Below the pieces are notes generated by a model, which saw only the letters and a program-made list of their open reading frames with translations, was not told where the DNA came from and searched no databases. DNA of 64,000 bases from Metellina segmentata. Lineage: Eukaryota; Arthropoda; Arachnida; Araneae; Tetragnathidae. The stretch's first letter is position 1, and every line of letters starts with the position of its first letter. The translations under genes and the position numbers were made by a program. Below, in pieces: positions 54,231-64,000 of this stretch. The DNA is taken from positions 75,870,416-75,934,415 of the forward strand of contig OX375878.1 in NCBI GenBank assembly GCA_947359465.1. Direction: 5' to 3'.

Positions 54231-55002
54231 AAAAATTTCTTTTCACGGATACGAGAGGTCAAACAATGATTTACCAACAACTTTTTAATCACCATCGTCG
54301 TCATCTTACCGATCACACAGCTATTTACACCGATGGGTCAAAATATTTAAATTATGCTGGTCATGCCTTTATCGACGGATCCATTTGTTTTAGTTTTTCA
54401 TTACCATCTGGGATTTCAGTTTTTACCGCAGAATTTTTTTGCTATTTACAAGGCCTTAAACAATATTTTGAATCAAGCCTTTGGGATCTTTATAATTTAT
54501 ACAGATTCAAAAATTGTACTTTAATATTTAACTTCGGAGTGTCCTAGACATCCTAAGGCATTCTAGGTTCACAAAATTTATAAGATGCTTATCCGGCATG
54601 ACTTCGGCGTCACTTTCTGTTGGATACCTTGACACGTCGGAATTAACGGGAGTAAACTGGCGGATACTACAGCTAGAAATTATGTGACCCCATTAGATAT
54701 GAACTTCCCATATCATGATCTCCGTCAAGCTGTCGGAGACATCGTGTGGAAAGAATGGTAGAACAATTGGAGCAATGAAAGTCACAACAAGCATCACAGC
54801 ATCCGGCCAATCATTTCATTTAAGCCTACCTTACCTCTTCGACACTCCGACGAAAGTGGACTTATACCACTATGAAAAAAAACCCCGGCTCATACCTCAA
54901 CATCAAAATAGAACCAGTTTTAATAATGACGAGATATCTCTTCAAGATATTGTCGATTTTTTTTATGCTCACGAGATGAAGACCTCGTCAGTGTTCTTCT
55001 AA
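54211..55002 (+). pseudogene. non-LTR retrotransposon fragment, RNase H domain
   Basis: In shifting frames: ESPNLSFKNFFSRIREVK, then TAIYTDGSKYLNYAGHAF with IDGSICFSFSLPSGISVFTA and EFFCYLQGL, then VHKIYKMLIRHDFGVTFCWI and LADTTARNY. TDGSK, the E of TAE and the late LAD motif are the RNase H catalytic landmarks of Jockey/I-type elements. The reverse transcriptase is gone (5' truncation) and at least three frameshifts or stops are present. The C-terminal portion VGDIVWKEW and SIRPIISFKPTLP extends to about 54.9 kb. Confidence 0.85.
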
Positions 55003-55192
55003 ATGTCTAGGTAACTCGTCCACCAAGATCTGGTTATGAGAAGACATGTCCAGACAACTGCCAGGAGAGTATATCCACCCTTGTATATCCATTCTTCAAC
55101 TCGTAGAGTTCATTTCTTGATTTATGGCCATATTTGATCTTCTTGAGCAATAGTCTTCTGTGGGTTATTTAGATGTGGTTATTTAGTCATGT

Positions 55193-57347
55193 GCAGTGAC
55201 GTGGATCGGGTAAATATTCTGTGGGTAGGGGAAATACTAATAGTATAAACCCCATTTCTTAAATACCCACCCCAAAAATGGGTAATTTCAAAAAATATAA
55301 TCTACCACTGTACCACTAATTTTTGTACAAAATATACTATAACTTCACATTTGAAATTTATTTTAGAATTACTTATTTTTAAATGTAATAATATTTCATG
55401 CCGTCAGTAGGTGTCATTCTGGTTTATGCATGCAAGGGGAAGTACTGTATTGCTGGTTGCAGGGAAATGTCCCCTGTCATTGTAATATTTTTTTCGGCAT
55501 AAGAAAATTACAACCCCATTTCATGAAGAAAGAAATTATGTTTTTTACAAACCGCTTTTAAAAATGGGGAAATTTTTTAATTAAGGTATGTAAACAGTAT
55601 TTATGTTTTTGTAATTAGTTTAAAAATAAAATATACCATTATAAAACTACCCTATACATTTATTTGTAATTTATTTTTTATTTTTTAGAAGACGTTAAGA
55701 TTTTAATTTCAATAAATTTAGTGCCAACCACCTTACAAGATATTGTGTTAGATTCTTATTAAGAGTCTGAATTACTTTCCAATTACGATTAATAGAATTT
55801 TACCACCGATAAAATACTAAAGAGCTATATTATATACATGTATGTGCTATTAATATTGTAAACTAATAAATAAAGAAAACTGTTTCGATTTAAAATAATG
55901 ATGATAAAGGTATAATTGTTATTGTTTCCTTTCCTCATAAAAGTTATACACAAATAGGAAATGTCCATTATATATACAGTCAGAATCGGTTATATGGTCA
56001 GCTCAGCGGCCCAGAAAAATCAGACCATATAAGCGGGGTGACCATATATGCGAAACAATACTACACTATTTAATTATGGCAGGATTATATTCACCTATCA
56101 GAATATAGTGCTCATAAACAAATAATTAAACTTTTAAAAACATTTAAAAATTAATTCACGAAGTAGAAACTACAATAAAGAAATATGCAATATTTTTTTA
56201 GCGAAATTTACTAGCTTACCTTACTAATCTAAGTACAGTACGCATACGTACGAGCATCCATATTCGATTCATTTATGTCTACTATTATAAAAGGAAGTGT
56301 TTGTTTTTCTAGTTTTCGTCATCAATGTCTTGATAAATCTACGACACTAACAATAATGCAATTTTTGGGTCGTGGCGAATTTTAAAATTCAATCTAGAAA
56401 AATTTTAAATGAATTTAATGGAATTTAATTATTATTGTTTTCTTTGTGGAATGACAACAGCATAAAAAATCGCAGATTCTAAATTATTTTTTTTTCGTTT
56501 TCGTTTTTATTTTGCGCAGCGAAACAATTTATCAGCAGACAAAAAAAAACAAAATTTTTTTTTACATAAATGAACGTTCTTATTCGTCACGTATAATCCA
56601 ATTTAAACAAAATTTTCCTTTACTCTTTTCGTCTTAATTTCGAAGTACTTTTCGGACATGGAGAGATAACTTTAACCAATAAACAGATGTAAAAGCTTAA
56701 ATTCAGGTCCACTCCGGGATCGCAGACCTTTTTTTTTCCTTCTGGACATTCCCTGTGTTGCTCCCCGCCTCAAAAAATGGTACAACAATTACTATTTTCA
56801 AAAAAAAAAAAATGATAACCTCATTAAAAAGATAAAAAAAAACCGACCATATAACCGATAACCAGGAAAATAAAATGACTATATAAGCGGTGCGCTTTAA
56901 CACATGTTCCCTATTAAGTTAGACGGGACTTTAGAAAACTGACTATATATGCGGGGTGACTTTATAAGAGGGTAACCATATAGCCGATACTGACTGTAAA
57001 AGGTTCTAATTGGGTTTTCTACTTGTATTGCAGTATGAATACTTTTTAAAACCATGTTGAAAGGGTTTAGATTGGTTAACTACTCAATGAATCACTTTAA
57101 AATACTGACTTTTTAAGTTGATGAGTTAAATTTTAATTTATCTATTTATTTTTTCCATATTAATCTCTTTGATACTATTCAATTTAATCACCATATGTCA
57201 TGAATGAACTGTTTGTAAGAACTGTTAGTAAACAAATAGTTAAATCTAATGAAAAACTTAAAACACCCTCTAACATATACCCATTTTTGGGTAAATACCT
57301 TGGGTATTTACACGCAAAAATAAATACCCGGGTACTTTATAACACTG
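55193..57347. mobile_element. hAT element with perfect 8-bp target duplication, carrying a nested element
   Basis: Both sides carry GTCATGTG (55185-55192 and 57348-57355). The termini are CAGTGACGTGGATCGGGTAA and the inverted CCCGGGTACTTTATAACACTG, matching at CAGTG and the GGGTAAATA block. Subterminal TACCC/GGGTA motifs abound on both sides. A 1,020-bp Tigger-like element sits inside, leaving about 1.1 kb of hAT sequence without a recognisable transposase. Confidence 0.85.
55977..56996. mobile_element. Tigger/pogo-like element nested in hAT
   Basis: CAGTCAGAATCGGTTATATG on the left matches the inverted right end CATATAGCCGATACTGACTG, with TA duplications at 55975-55976 and 56997-56998. Subterminal repeats of GACCATATAAGCGGGGTGAC are present on both sides. 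This is the layout of Tigger/pogo termini. No transposase frame is visible. Confidence 0.85.
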
Positions 57348-57714
57348 GTCATGTGTATTGTGGGGATAAACTAATACAATACTATTCGATAGGTATGTAG
57401 TTAATTAATATAATGTTTGTGATTTAACTACTATATAAATGATAAAAATTTGCACAGTTTAATTTTTATTTTGTGCTTTATGCAGAGGCATTTTTCAATG
57501 TGAGTGTGCCATTTCGTTTTGGAATATCAAAACATAAACATTTGAAATTAAAACTGAATCATAGTTGACTTTTAATTCAAAATGGAATAACTTTTTTACG
57601 TATTAAAGACGTTATTTATGGAACTGCCTATATTTGGACTCGGCCAAATGCCCCTCTCTAGCCGTGCTACAACATCGGCTATTTCGACCGCATTTTCTTC
57701 TACGTTTGAGCACA

Positions 57715-58100
57715 TTTCTGTCTTTGACCGTGATTTAAAATTATGTGGTCATGTCCTCGGATCTTTCTCATCGGGATTGATCGCCAAATGCCGGTTGTGT
57801 TGCTCCAGTGCGACGTTAATTAAACTTCCCAACCTACCGACGTGGTTTCAGCAATCGGAGATTGGAAATTGGAAACTCGATTCAACCAAAGACAGTCGTC
57901 TAGGCGTGGGCTTTTAAAATCTGTCGTGACCTCATATGGCATCCGGTTGGCGTGGTGTGGAAGTTTGGAGAGAGGAGGTGTCAGCTCAGGTGTTAACCTC
58001 ATCATCTGATCATGATTCAAAATTATCTTTGGGATTGATCCCAGACCATCGAGAATAGCAAGTTGTGTTGTTTCAGTGCGACGTTAATTCAACTACCTAC
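57715..58100 (+). repeat. two SINE-A copies in tandem, CTAC type
   Basis: The first (from GACCGTGATTTAAAATTATG to CTCCAGTGCGACGTTAATTA) is a 3' fragment. The second runs from GCAATCGGAGATTGGAAATT through TGGCGTGGTGTGGAAGTTTG to TTTCAGTGCGACGTTAATTC and ACTACCTACC. Between them lies CTTCCCAACCTACC, the tail of the first copy. Confidence 0.8.
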
Positions 58101-58104
58101 CGCC

Positions 58105-59750
58105 GTTATTTGTTCAATTTTTGCGAAAATATCTTGCTGAAGTTCTTGAATTATTTTCGGAGTTTATAAAAAAAAGGCTCGATTCTTTAAATAACCTTAA
58201 TAAAAAAAAATCTGGCGTGATCAAATCATGGTTACGACTGGACCAATCGACTTAAGATTTTGGCTTTACTTGGCCAAGAAATAAGTCCATTAGAAATTAC
58301 GACCTCCTCTATTTCGTAAACATATACATAAAAAATTGAATAAAAATGTTTTAGTTTAAAGCTATTCTAAAAAAAATGGTGGCTTTGGATAAAAACCGCA
58401 TGAAACGATATTTTGTTCCTTAAGATATTAAAACTAGTATTGTTTCCCCAAGAGGTTTCCACTTCCTTAATGTGCTGTTAAAACGTAAACACCGATCAAT
58501 AAACGTATCCATACCAATCTTTAGCACATTAAGCACTTAAAGAAGAACCAATTGATCAAAATTTATTTTTATATAAGGAACATTTGACTGAAATGTATAA
58601 GATAATACTCATATCCCATATAAAATAATGGAAGGGCATAAAAACTTTGATTAGTTCATTGAAAATTTTTTCACAAATTGAGGGGGAAACAAAAAGACAC
58701 ACTGCCTCTGTACTAAAAGCACTTAAGCATTGAAATGATCGATTTGAGACTTAGGTTGGAAGGTTGCGTTTTTTACGTGTCAATTTAATAGAAATTTCGT
58801 TTTGCCATTGTTTCATAAGGCCACATATTTATTAAATTTTATTCCCTTGTCACGAAGATTTTATGGATGTGAAATGGGTTGTCATCCAAGTGGTGTTTTA
58901 ATGTTTATTCACTACATTCTGCGAGCATAAACGGTTTTTTATTTATTTAATAAAAATCGGGGAATATGACATCGAAGATGATGGCATTATATTGAGCGCA
59001 AGCATCTTTAAAGACAAACACGCTCAGCAATAATATGTGAAAATGCTCTTCTCAAATTGTCAAGTATCTGGTTTAAGAAAACAATTGGATATGATGATAA
59101 TGTAATGCTTCTAGTACTGAAAATTTTGATCCTGACGTTGGTGAACTTTATGTTCCACTAAAAAATTGCTTTAAATCATTTTTATCCAGTAGTATTCATC
59201 TTTGTCAATTTTTTAAAACCCTTAACCCTCTCGGGAGTTTACAAGCAGAGAGTAGATTTTGGTGAAGCACTTGGGCCGAAGACGTACGTCTGCAGGTAAA
59301 GTACTTTAGTTTCTGAACTGATGTATATTTTTTGAAGTTATCCGATAGATCACTTGGGAGTGGATCTGGAGAGAGGTTGACGCTGGGCTGAAAGAAAATG
59401 CTGGAAGGATCATAGCAGGAATACATTAGCAGGCAGGTTCAGCGAACATTTGAAGAAAGCTAGAGGTTTTTATTGGAGTACATTTTGACCTTCAGTCTCG
59501 TGACGCTCAGATAGTTAATGTGTAATCTGTTTGACGTTTTTATTCTTTTTTCTGAAACCGCCTTGAAGATTTTCTATAAACATATAGAGATTGTGTGAAA
59601 CACTCTAACCCGACCACTTAAGAAATTCTGCTTTCTACATTACGCTCTCTTGATATGAAACCTGAAAGTGTTATGTGATATTGCACACTTTTTAAAGTTG
59701 TAAGATGGTACTAAAGCACAGCAGTACAAGTTTTTATTGGAATGTTTTAT
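58105..59750. other. upstream flank of the receptor gene
   Basis: AT-rich, no repeat recognised. Any first exon or promoter of the gustatory-receptor-like gene should lie here, but I could not identify it with confidence. Confidence 0.4.
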
Positions 59751-59753
59751 AAG

Positions 59754-60832
59754 CCGTTGGAATCAATCCCTATGACTATGAAAGAAATAAAGGTGTTTTA
59801 GAAAGTGTGCGGAGTTGTTTCTTTCCAGTGTTCCTTTCGGTGTGTCTGGTGTATAATTGCTTTTTGACGATAATGAACACACATGTTACGGTTGCAACTG
59901 GAATTTTTTGTTTAGGGTACATTTCTGTCAATTTCATAATGTGGGGCATTATGTACTCAAAGAAATATAAACTTAAAGAACTGAAAATACGAGTGCAGCA
60001 GGAAGAAGAATGGAAAGCATACCAAAATGGAAAAGGATGCGCAGTGATAAAATGTGCGTTTGTATTTGGTTTGCTGTTTCCCACAGCTCAGACAGTTTTT
60101 TCACTGTTTACAGAGGATCGCCGCTGGGGTAGATTTAATTTCTTAACTTTTGGATACTTTTCTATTCAGGTGACTCCACAGGTATATCTTGTGTACATAC
60201 TAAGTTGTCATCTGAACTCCTTCGTTCGCGTCACGTTTCCTGTGATTGTGGCAAGTATATTCTGCGCCCTGTGTCACCACTGTGGAGAATCATTAACCTC
60301 GGTCAAAATGCAGTTGCAGTTGAATATCCGATACCTAACCCCCTCTAAGCTGTTCCTATACCGATCGGTTTTGGATACTGTGCAAGTACTCCAAGAAATT
60401 TTTTCTTCTGTGATTTTCTTTCTTATCACCAATCTAGTATTCCAAATGTTTTTGATCATGACTTACGCAGTTATCTACCAGAAAGACGTTTTCGACTTCT
60501 TTAAATACAGTCTTATGTTCGGAATATATTTTCTTGTGCTGTTGGGGATTACTTGGTTTGCAGACAACATTACAAGTGCAGTTGAGGATATAAGAATGTG
60601 CATGCACAGACTTGTTGAGGACTTAAGTGCCAGACCGAATGCACTGATTGGAAGGGAATTAAAGTCTCTGGTAAAAGCATTCCTGAAGAGAGAAGCAGTT
60701 GTCCTACACGCTTGTCGTGTGCTGTACCTGAGAAAAATTTTGATTCTTGCCCTTCTGGGTAGTATTGTTACCTACGGATTGCTTATTCTTCAGTTCGATA
60801 ACAAGTTACTTACTTTTCAGAAATATAGTTGA
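59754..60832 (+). CDS. gustatory-receptor-like 7TM chemoreceptor (5' end undetermined)
   Basis: An uninterrupted frame of 358 codons ends at TGA (60830-60832). Seven hydrophobic segments follow the Gr pattern. Near the N-terminus are FFPVFLSVCLVYNCFLTI, then GIFCLGYISVNFIMWGIM. A charged loop (KELKIRVQQEEEW) separates these from FVFGLLFPTAQTVFSLF, and PVIVASIFCALC follows. After a long loop come IFFLITNLVFQMFLIM and MFGIYFLVLLGITWF, and finally ILALLGSIVTYGLLILQF. The last carries TYGLLILQF, the TYhhhhhQF signature of insect-type gustatory receptors. These are plasma-membrane ligand-gated ion channels of chemosensory cells. The first ATG in frame is at 59873 (319 aa), but the frame stays open to 59753 and reads GINPYDYERNKGVLESVRSC, so an upstream exon probably supplies the start. 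Acceptors are possible at 59753 or at 59828 (GTTGTTTCTTTCCAG). No internal stop, so it may be functional. Confidence 0.75.
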
Positions 60833-60881
60833 AACATATCGCACACCGTCAAAGAAAGTACTCACACTTTTGGTTTCACAG

Positions 60882-60914
60882 TTTTGACTTGTGTCACACA
60901 AGTCAAAAAATAAA
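60882..60914 (+). terminator. 3' UTR hairpin and polyadenylation signal of the receptor gene
   Basis: TTTTGACTTGTG (60882-60893) and CACAAGTCAAAA (60897-60908) pair perfectly around a 3-base loop. AATAAA follows at once (60909-60914), 77 bases after the stop codon. Confidence 0.65.
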
Positions 60915-60919
60915 AATTT

Positions 60920-61860
60920 TGATGTTATGGCATTGAAAACTATGTATGAGGTGCCCCAATGTGTTATATTACTATTCTATAGAATATAATTGGAGTTACC
61001 ACTATAGATACTTACCAAAAATTTAAAAGAAGCTTATACTATTTCAATATGTTTTGTAGTATGCTTTAAGTTAATGTTTCTCAAATTCTGCATTTTTGAA
61101 TTGTGTCACTTTTCTTTCCGGGATGCGATACATAGGATTTAATTCTTTCTACACACATTTAATTCTTGAGTACGTTGGAATCTGGCAACACACTGGGTTC
61201 CCCGAATCTGACCATTAGTTATTCTTTACGCTTCGAGGGGATTACGAGAGCTCAAGTGCAAAGATGAAAATGCTGAAAGAAGAGTTCCAGGGTTATGCGG
61301 AGATTGGATTGCTGTTTTTTATAGTTGATTGACACTCTTAGATTGCATTGATGATGATAGTTTATTGATGTTGATAGTTGTATTGATGTAGATAGTTGAG
61401 TTTTATGCTGAGATAATATTGATGTAGTTTACGGTACTTAAATTGTAAGTAATAAATATTGTTTTGAGTTAGCGAGCGTTCCAGTTCTCGTCATTGAAAA
61501 GCAAAACTTGACTCTAGACGACCGAGCAGGATGGACAATCCTACATATATCCTATACAATATTTGTGTATACGAATAAGTTTATTTCATAAACTAAGCAC
61601 AGAAAACTTGCACATTTGTAAGGAAAGAAATTTTAGGAATTCTAGCATTTTAGCCTACTCTTCAAAGGATAAAAGAGGAATAAATTAAACAAGGTTCCTA
61701 CACTTTTTGAAAAAGCAAATTGTTAAAGACATAATAATATTATTTAAATAAAAAAACAATGTCAATCTTAAAAAAGTTTTGAAAAAAACAAAATGTTTTG
61801 TGGTAATCTTGTTTCTAGGCTCGTATTTGTGAAAATAATCTTGAAGTAAATAATCCCATC
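60920..61860. other. downstream flank, nothing recognised
   Basis: AT-rich. Near 61.33-61.44 kb a loose GATTGATGATGATAGTT / TTGATGTTGATAGTTG repetition is visible. No gene. Confidence 0.45.
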
Positions 61861-61869
61861 TTAGTATTA

Positions 61870-62165
61870 GTTAGGTATTTTAGATAACGTCTCATTGCCG
61901 CAACACAGCGGGCTATTGGAGACGATCCAGGATCAATCCCCAAGGGAAATATTCGAGTACAACACCACGTAATTGTGAACAACTGTAAGATGACGAGGTA
62001 ACATCCGAGCTGGCACCTCACTCTCAACCTCACGCCAACAGGAAGACATTTGCGGCCGTGATAGATTTAATATGCACCAGCCCCTTTCTATAAGACGATC
62101 TTCAGTTGGAATCGAACTAGCAACCGAAGGGTTGCTAATCTATCACTCTTCAAACCAAGCTATAG
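61870..62165 (-). repeat. SINE-A, near full-length, CTAC-type
   Basis: From GTTAGGTATTTTAGATAACG through CCCCAAGGGAAATATTCGAG and CAGCCCCTTTCTATAAGACG to the inverted head GCAACCGAAGGGTTGCTAAT, with the inverted B box GTTGGAATCGAACTAGC. Its 3' region is diverged (CTCATTGCCGCAACAC). Confidence 0.8.
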
Positions 62166-62169
62166 AAGT

Positions 62170-64000
62170 AGAACTTTTGTGTATAGTAGTCATCGCAGTG
62201 TAGTACCTTTAGTAATATTGTCACATACTCTTCGGATGCGATATATGGGAAATTGATTACATGTATGGATATGCATGAACACAGTTTGATTCGAAAAAGG
62301 AATTGTAAAAATTATAAAATGTCAAAACGTATTAGAAATTATTTTCCAGGCACTTAATGATATTTGTATTTTTTTTTACGAAAGAGCAAAGTGATATTTC
62401 TTATTATACCTTTTTCAAACTATTTAACCAACTTAGTCCTAGTAACGCTGCTCAAATTTGCTATAGCAAAATATAAATTGTTTCATAATGGAATGCAGTG
62501 TTTTACAAATTCTTTATAAATAGAACGTTGCCATGAAATATGTTATGGTTAAATACGTAAGTTTAATGTACCAAATAACTTTTACAAATGCATATTTAAA
62601 GCTTTATTTTAATTGAAGTTTAATATTTTTAATCACTAATTTTCATTAATTCTTTAACACATCAATTCAGCCATTTATGCCAAGTATGGTTAAAACAAAA
62701 TCTGGTGTTCAGATCAATTATTTAATTAATGATGCTAGTACATCAAAATTGATGAAGAAAATTTTTATACAAGAATAAGATACTTACATATGGATCTACA
62801 AAAAATATGTACAAATAATTTTAATGTGTCAAAAAGTGTTACAGAGGCTCATTATATAGTTTTCTATAAAATGCCTAAATAATGCAGTGAAAATGAAAAA
62901 AACAATTATTGAGATTGATTGAATTACTGGCGTAAGTTGACTCTTGCTATCGTTTATGATGATTAAAAATTATCCACGGACTGCAGCATTAAGGAAACTA
63001 AAATGTATACTTTTATATGTCTTACATATGCATTACTGATTTAATGTTCTATAGTATATCAAGAACACATGTTTATTACAACATTAATAATATCAATAAT
63101 ATAATATGTAAAATAATCTTAAAGAATCAAAAATATAACGATAGTAACAAAGTTGACTTTGTAAGATATTAATGAATTGTATGCGAGATGTTTAATATTT
63201 GTATAGACATGGATCAAGTTTTAACATGAAAAAATGAAGAATTAATCTCTTTATGCTTTGGCTAAAAAAAAAACGAACATTGTACTTACACGTAACAAAA
63301 TATTTCATTAGAATCTAGTTGGCTTGAATTTCATGAATCTAATAAATATTTCATGGTTGAAATTTGTTCATAAATTTACAACTATAAATTGCAACACACA
63401 ACACTCGGAAAATATTAAATATTTAGCTCCACTTAATAATTTTCCATTGTCACATTTGTATATGTTCCACGAATAAAAATTGTAGTTCATTTAAGGTAGC
63501 TTCACGAATAGTTCGTTGTCCAGTCGAAACTTGATCCATTGCTTGAAATAACAAATTATCTAAGACACATGAATGAAAAAAGTGAAATTTTAATGTAATT
63601 CATGTTTTTTCTTTTACATTTCTTATAGGCCAGCTCTTTATAAAACTACGATATTGTTCATTTCCTATACTCAATATTTTAGTGTTATGTAGGATGTATC
63701 ACACGCTACATACATTTTCCCTAAAAGACAGCATTTGCGCTTTCATAAATTTCGATATTTTTCTTTATTTAATTCATATACTATTTTCTTGTCTTCAAAA
63801 ATCAATACAGTAATACTTTCCGAGAATTTGTTTCATAACGATTGCATCGTTTATTCTTAGTTCTGTTTGTATACAGAAATTAAATCAGCTTTATAGTCAT
63901 TATTTACGTCAGAAATTCTTATTCCAAACAATAATTTATTTATGGATAAACATTTCGTTTACATGGACAGCTCTGTTTATTTATAAAAATTCACAGTAGA
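62170..64000. other. AT-rich terminal stretch, nothing recognised
   Basis: Strongly AT-rich, without long frames, repeats or transposon ends that I can see. Confidence 0.55.

Overview
The window is AT-rich eukaryotic nuclear DNA with very long introns and a heavy load of transposable elements. It is almost certainly from an arthropod, and most likely a chelicerate such as a spider. The animal placement rests on a spliced SOWAH-type ankyrin gene, an arthropod gustatory-receptor-like gene, and many decayed Tc1/mariner, hAT, Tigger-like and non-LTR elements. The chelicerate placement is inference from repeat style and intron size. Bacterial gene logic does not apply: most open frames in the window are chance frames inside repeats or introns.

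Two host genes can be supported, both on the + strand. The first is the 3' part of a SOWAH (sosondowah-like) ankyrin-repeat gene spread over 32 kb. Five coding exons (8237-8309, 12386-12457, 24728-24870, 33552-33625, 40234-40303) join with consistent splice phases (1, 1, 0, 2) and end at a TGA at 40301-40303. Its 5' exons lie upstream of the window. The second is a gustatory-receptor-like 7TM gene at 59754-60832, with the family's TYhhhhhQF signature at its C-terminus. Its starting methionine is probably on an upstream exon that I could not find.

Everything else is intron or intergenic sequence filled by repeats. From left to right: a near-identical 235-bp satellite (4173-5094); a GC-rich island (5095-6450); a foldback element with minisatellite arms (6974-7776); a hAT remnant (8949-10394); an internally deleted mariner-type element (13266-14263); a dense SINE cluster (16.0-23.1 kb); 115-, 173- and 150-bp tandem arrays (24.0, 25.5-26.1 and 27.8-28.4 kb); a Tc1-like element carrying a nested hAT-type MITE rich in ACATCGATGT (29.0-30.5 kb); further Tc1/mariner remnants (31.3-35.5 kb); two MITEs at 39668-40021 and 42421-42902; a Tigger-like element (44.3-45.1 kb); a trimeric higher-order satellite (46.5-47.5 kb); a Tc1-like element with a nested SINE (49.0-50.5 kb); a MITE nested in a SINE (50.8-51.8 kb); a 5'-truncated non-LTR retrotransposon with a fold-back 5' end (54.2-55.0 kb); and a hAT element with a nested Tigger-like element (55.2-57.3 kb).

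Two tRNA-derived SINE families dominate. SINE-A has 3' tails of two kinds, ATTACC repeats or CTAC repeats, that seem to co-vary with diagnostic bases. SINE-B shares the motif GTGTCAGTAAA and a conserved 3' end near CCATAAAACCCAA. Six GC-rich islands without a recognisable gene or repeat are scattered through the AT-rich background and are the least explained part of the window.
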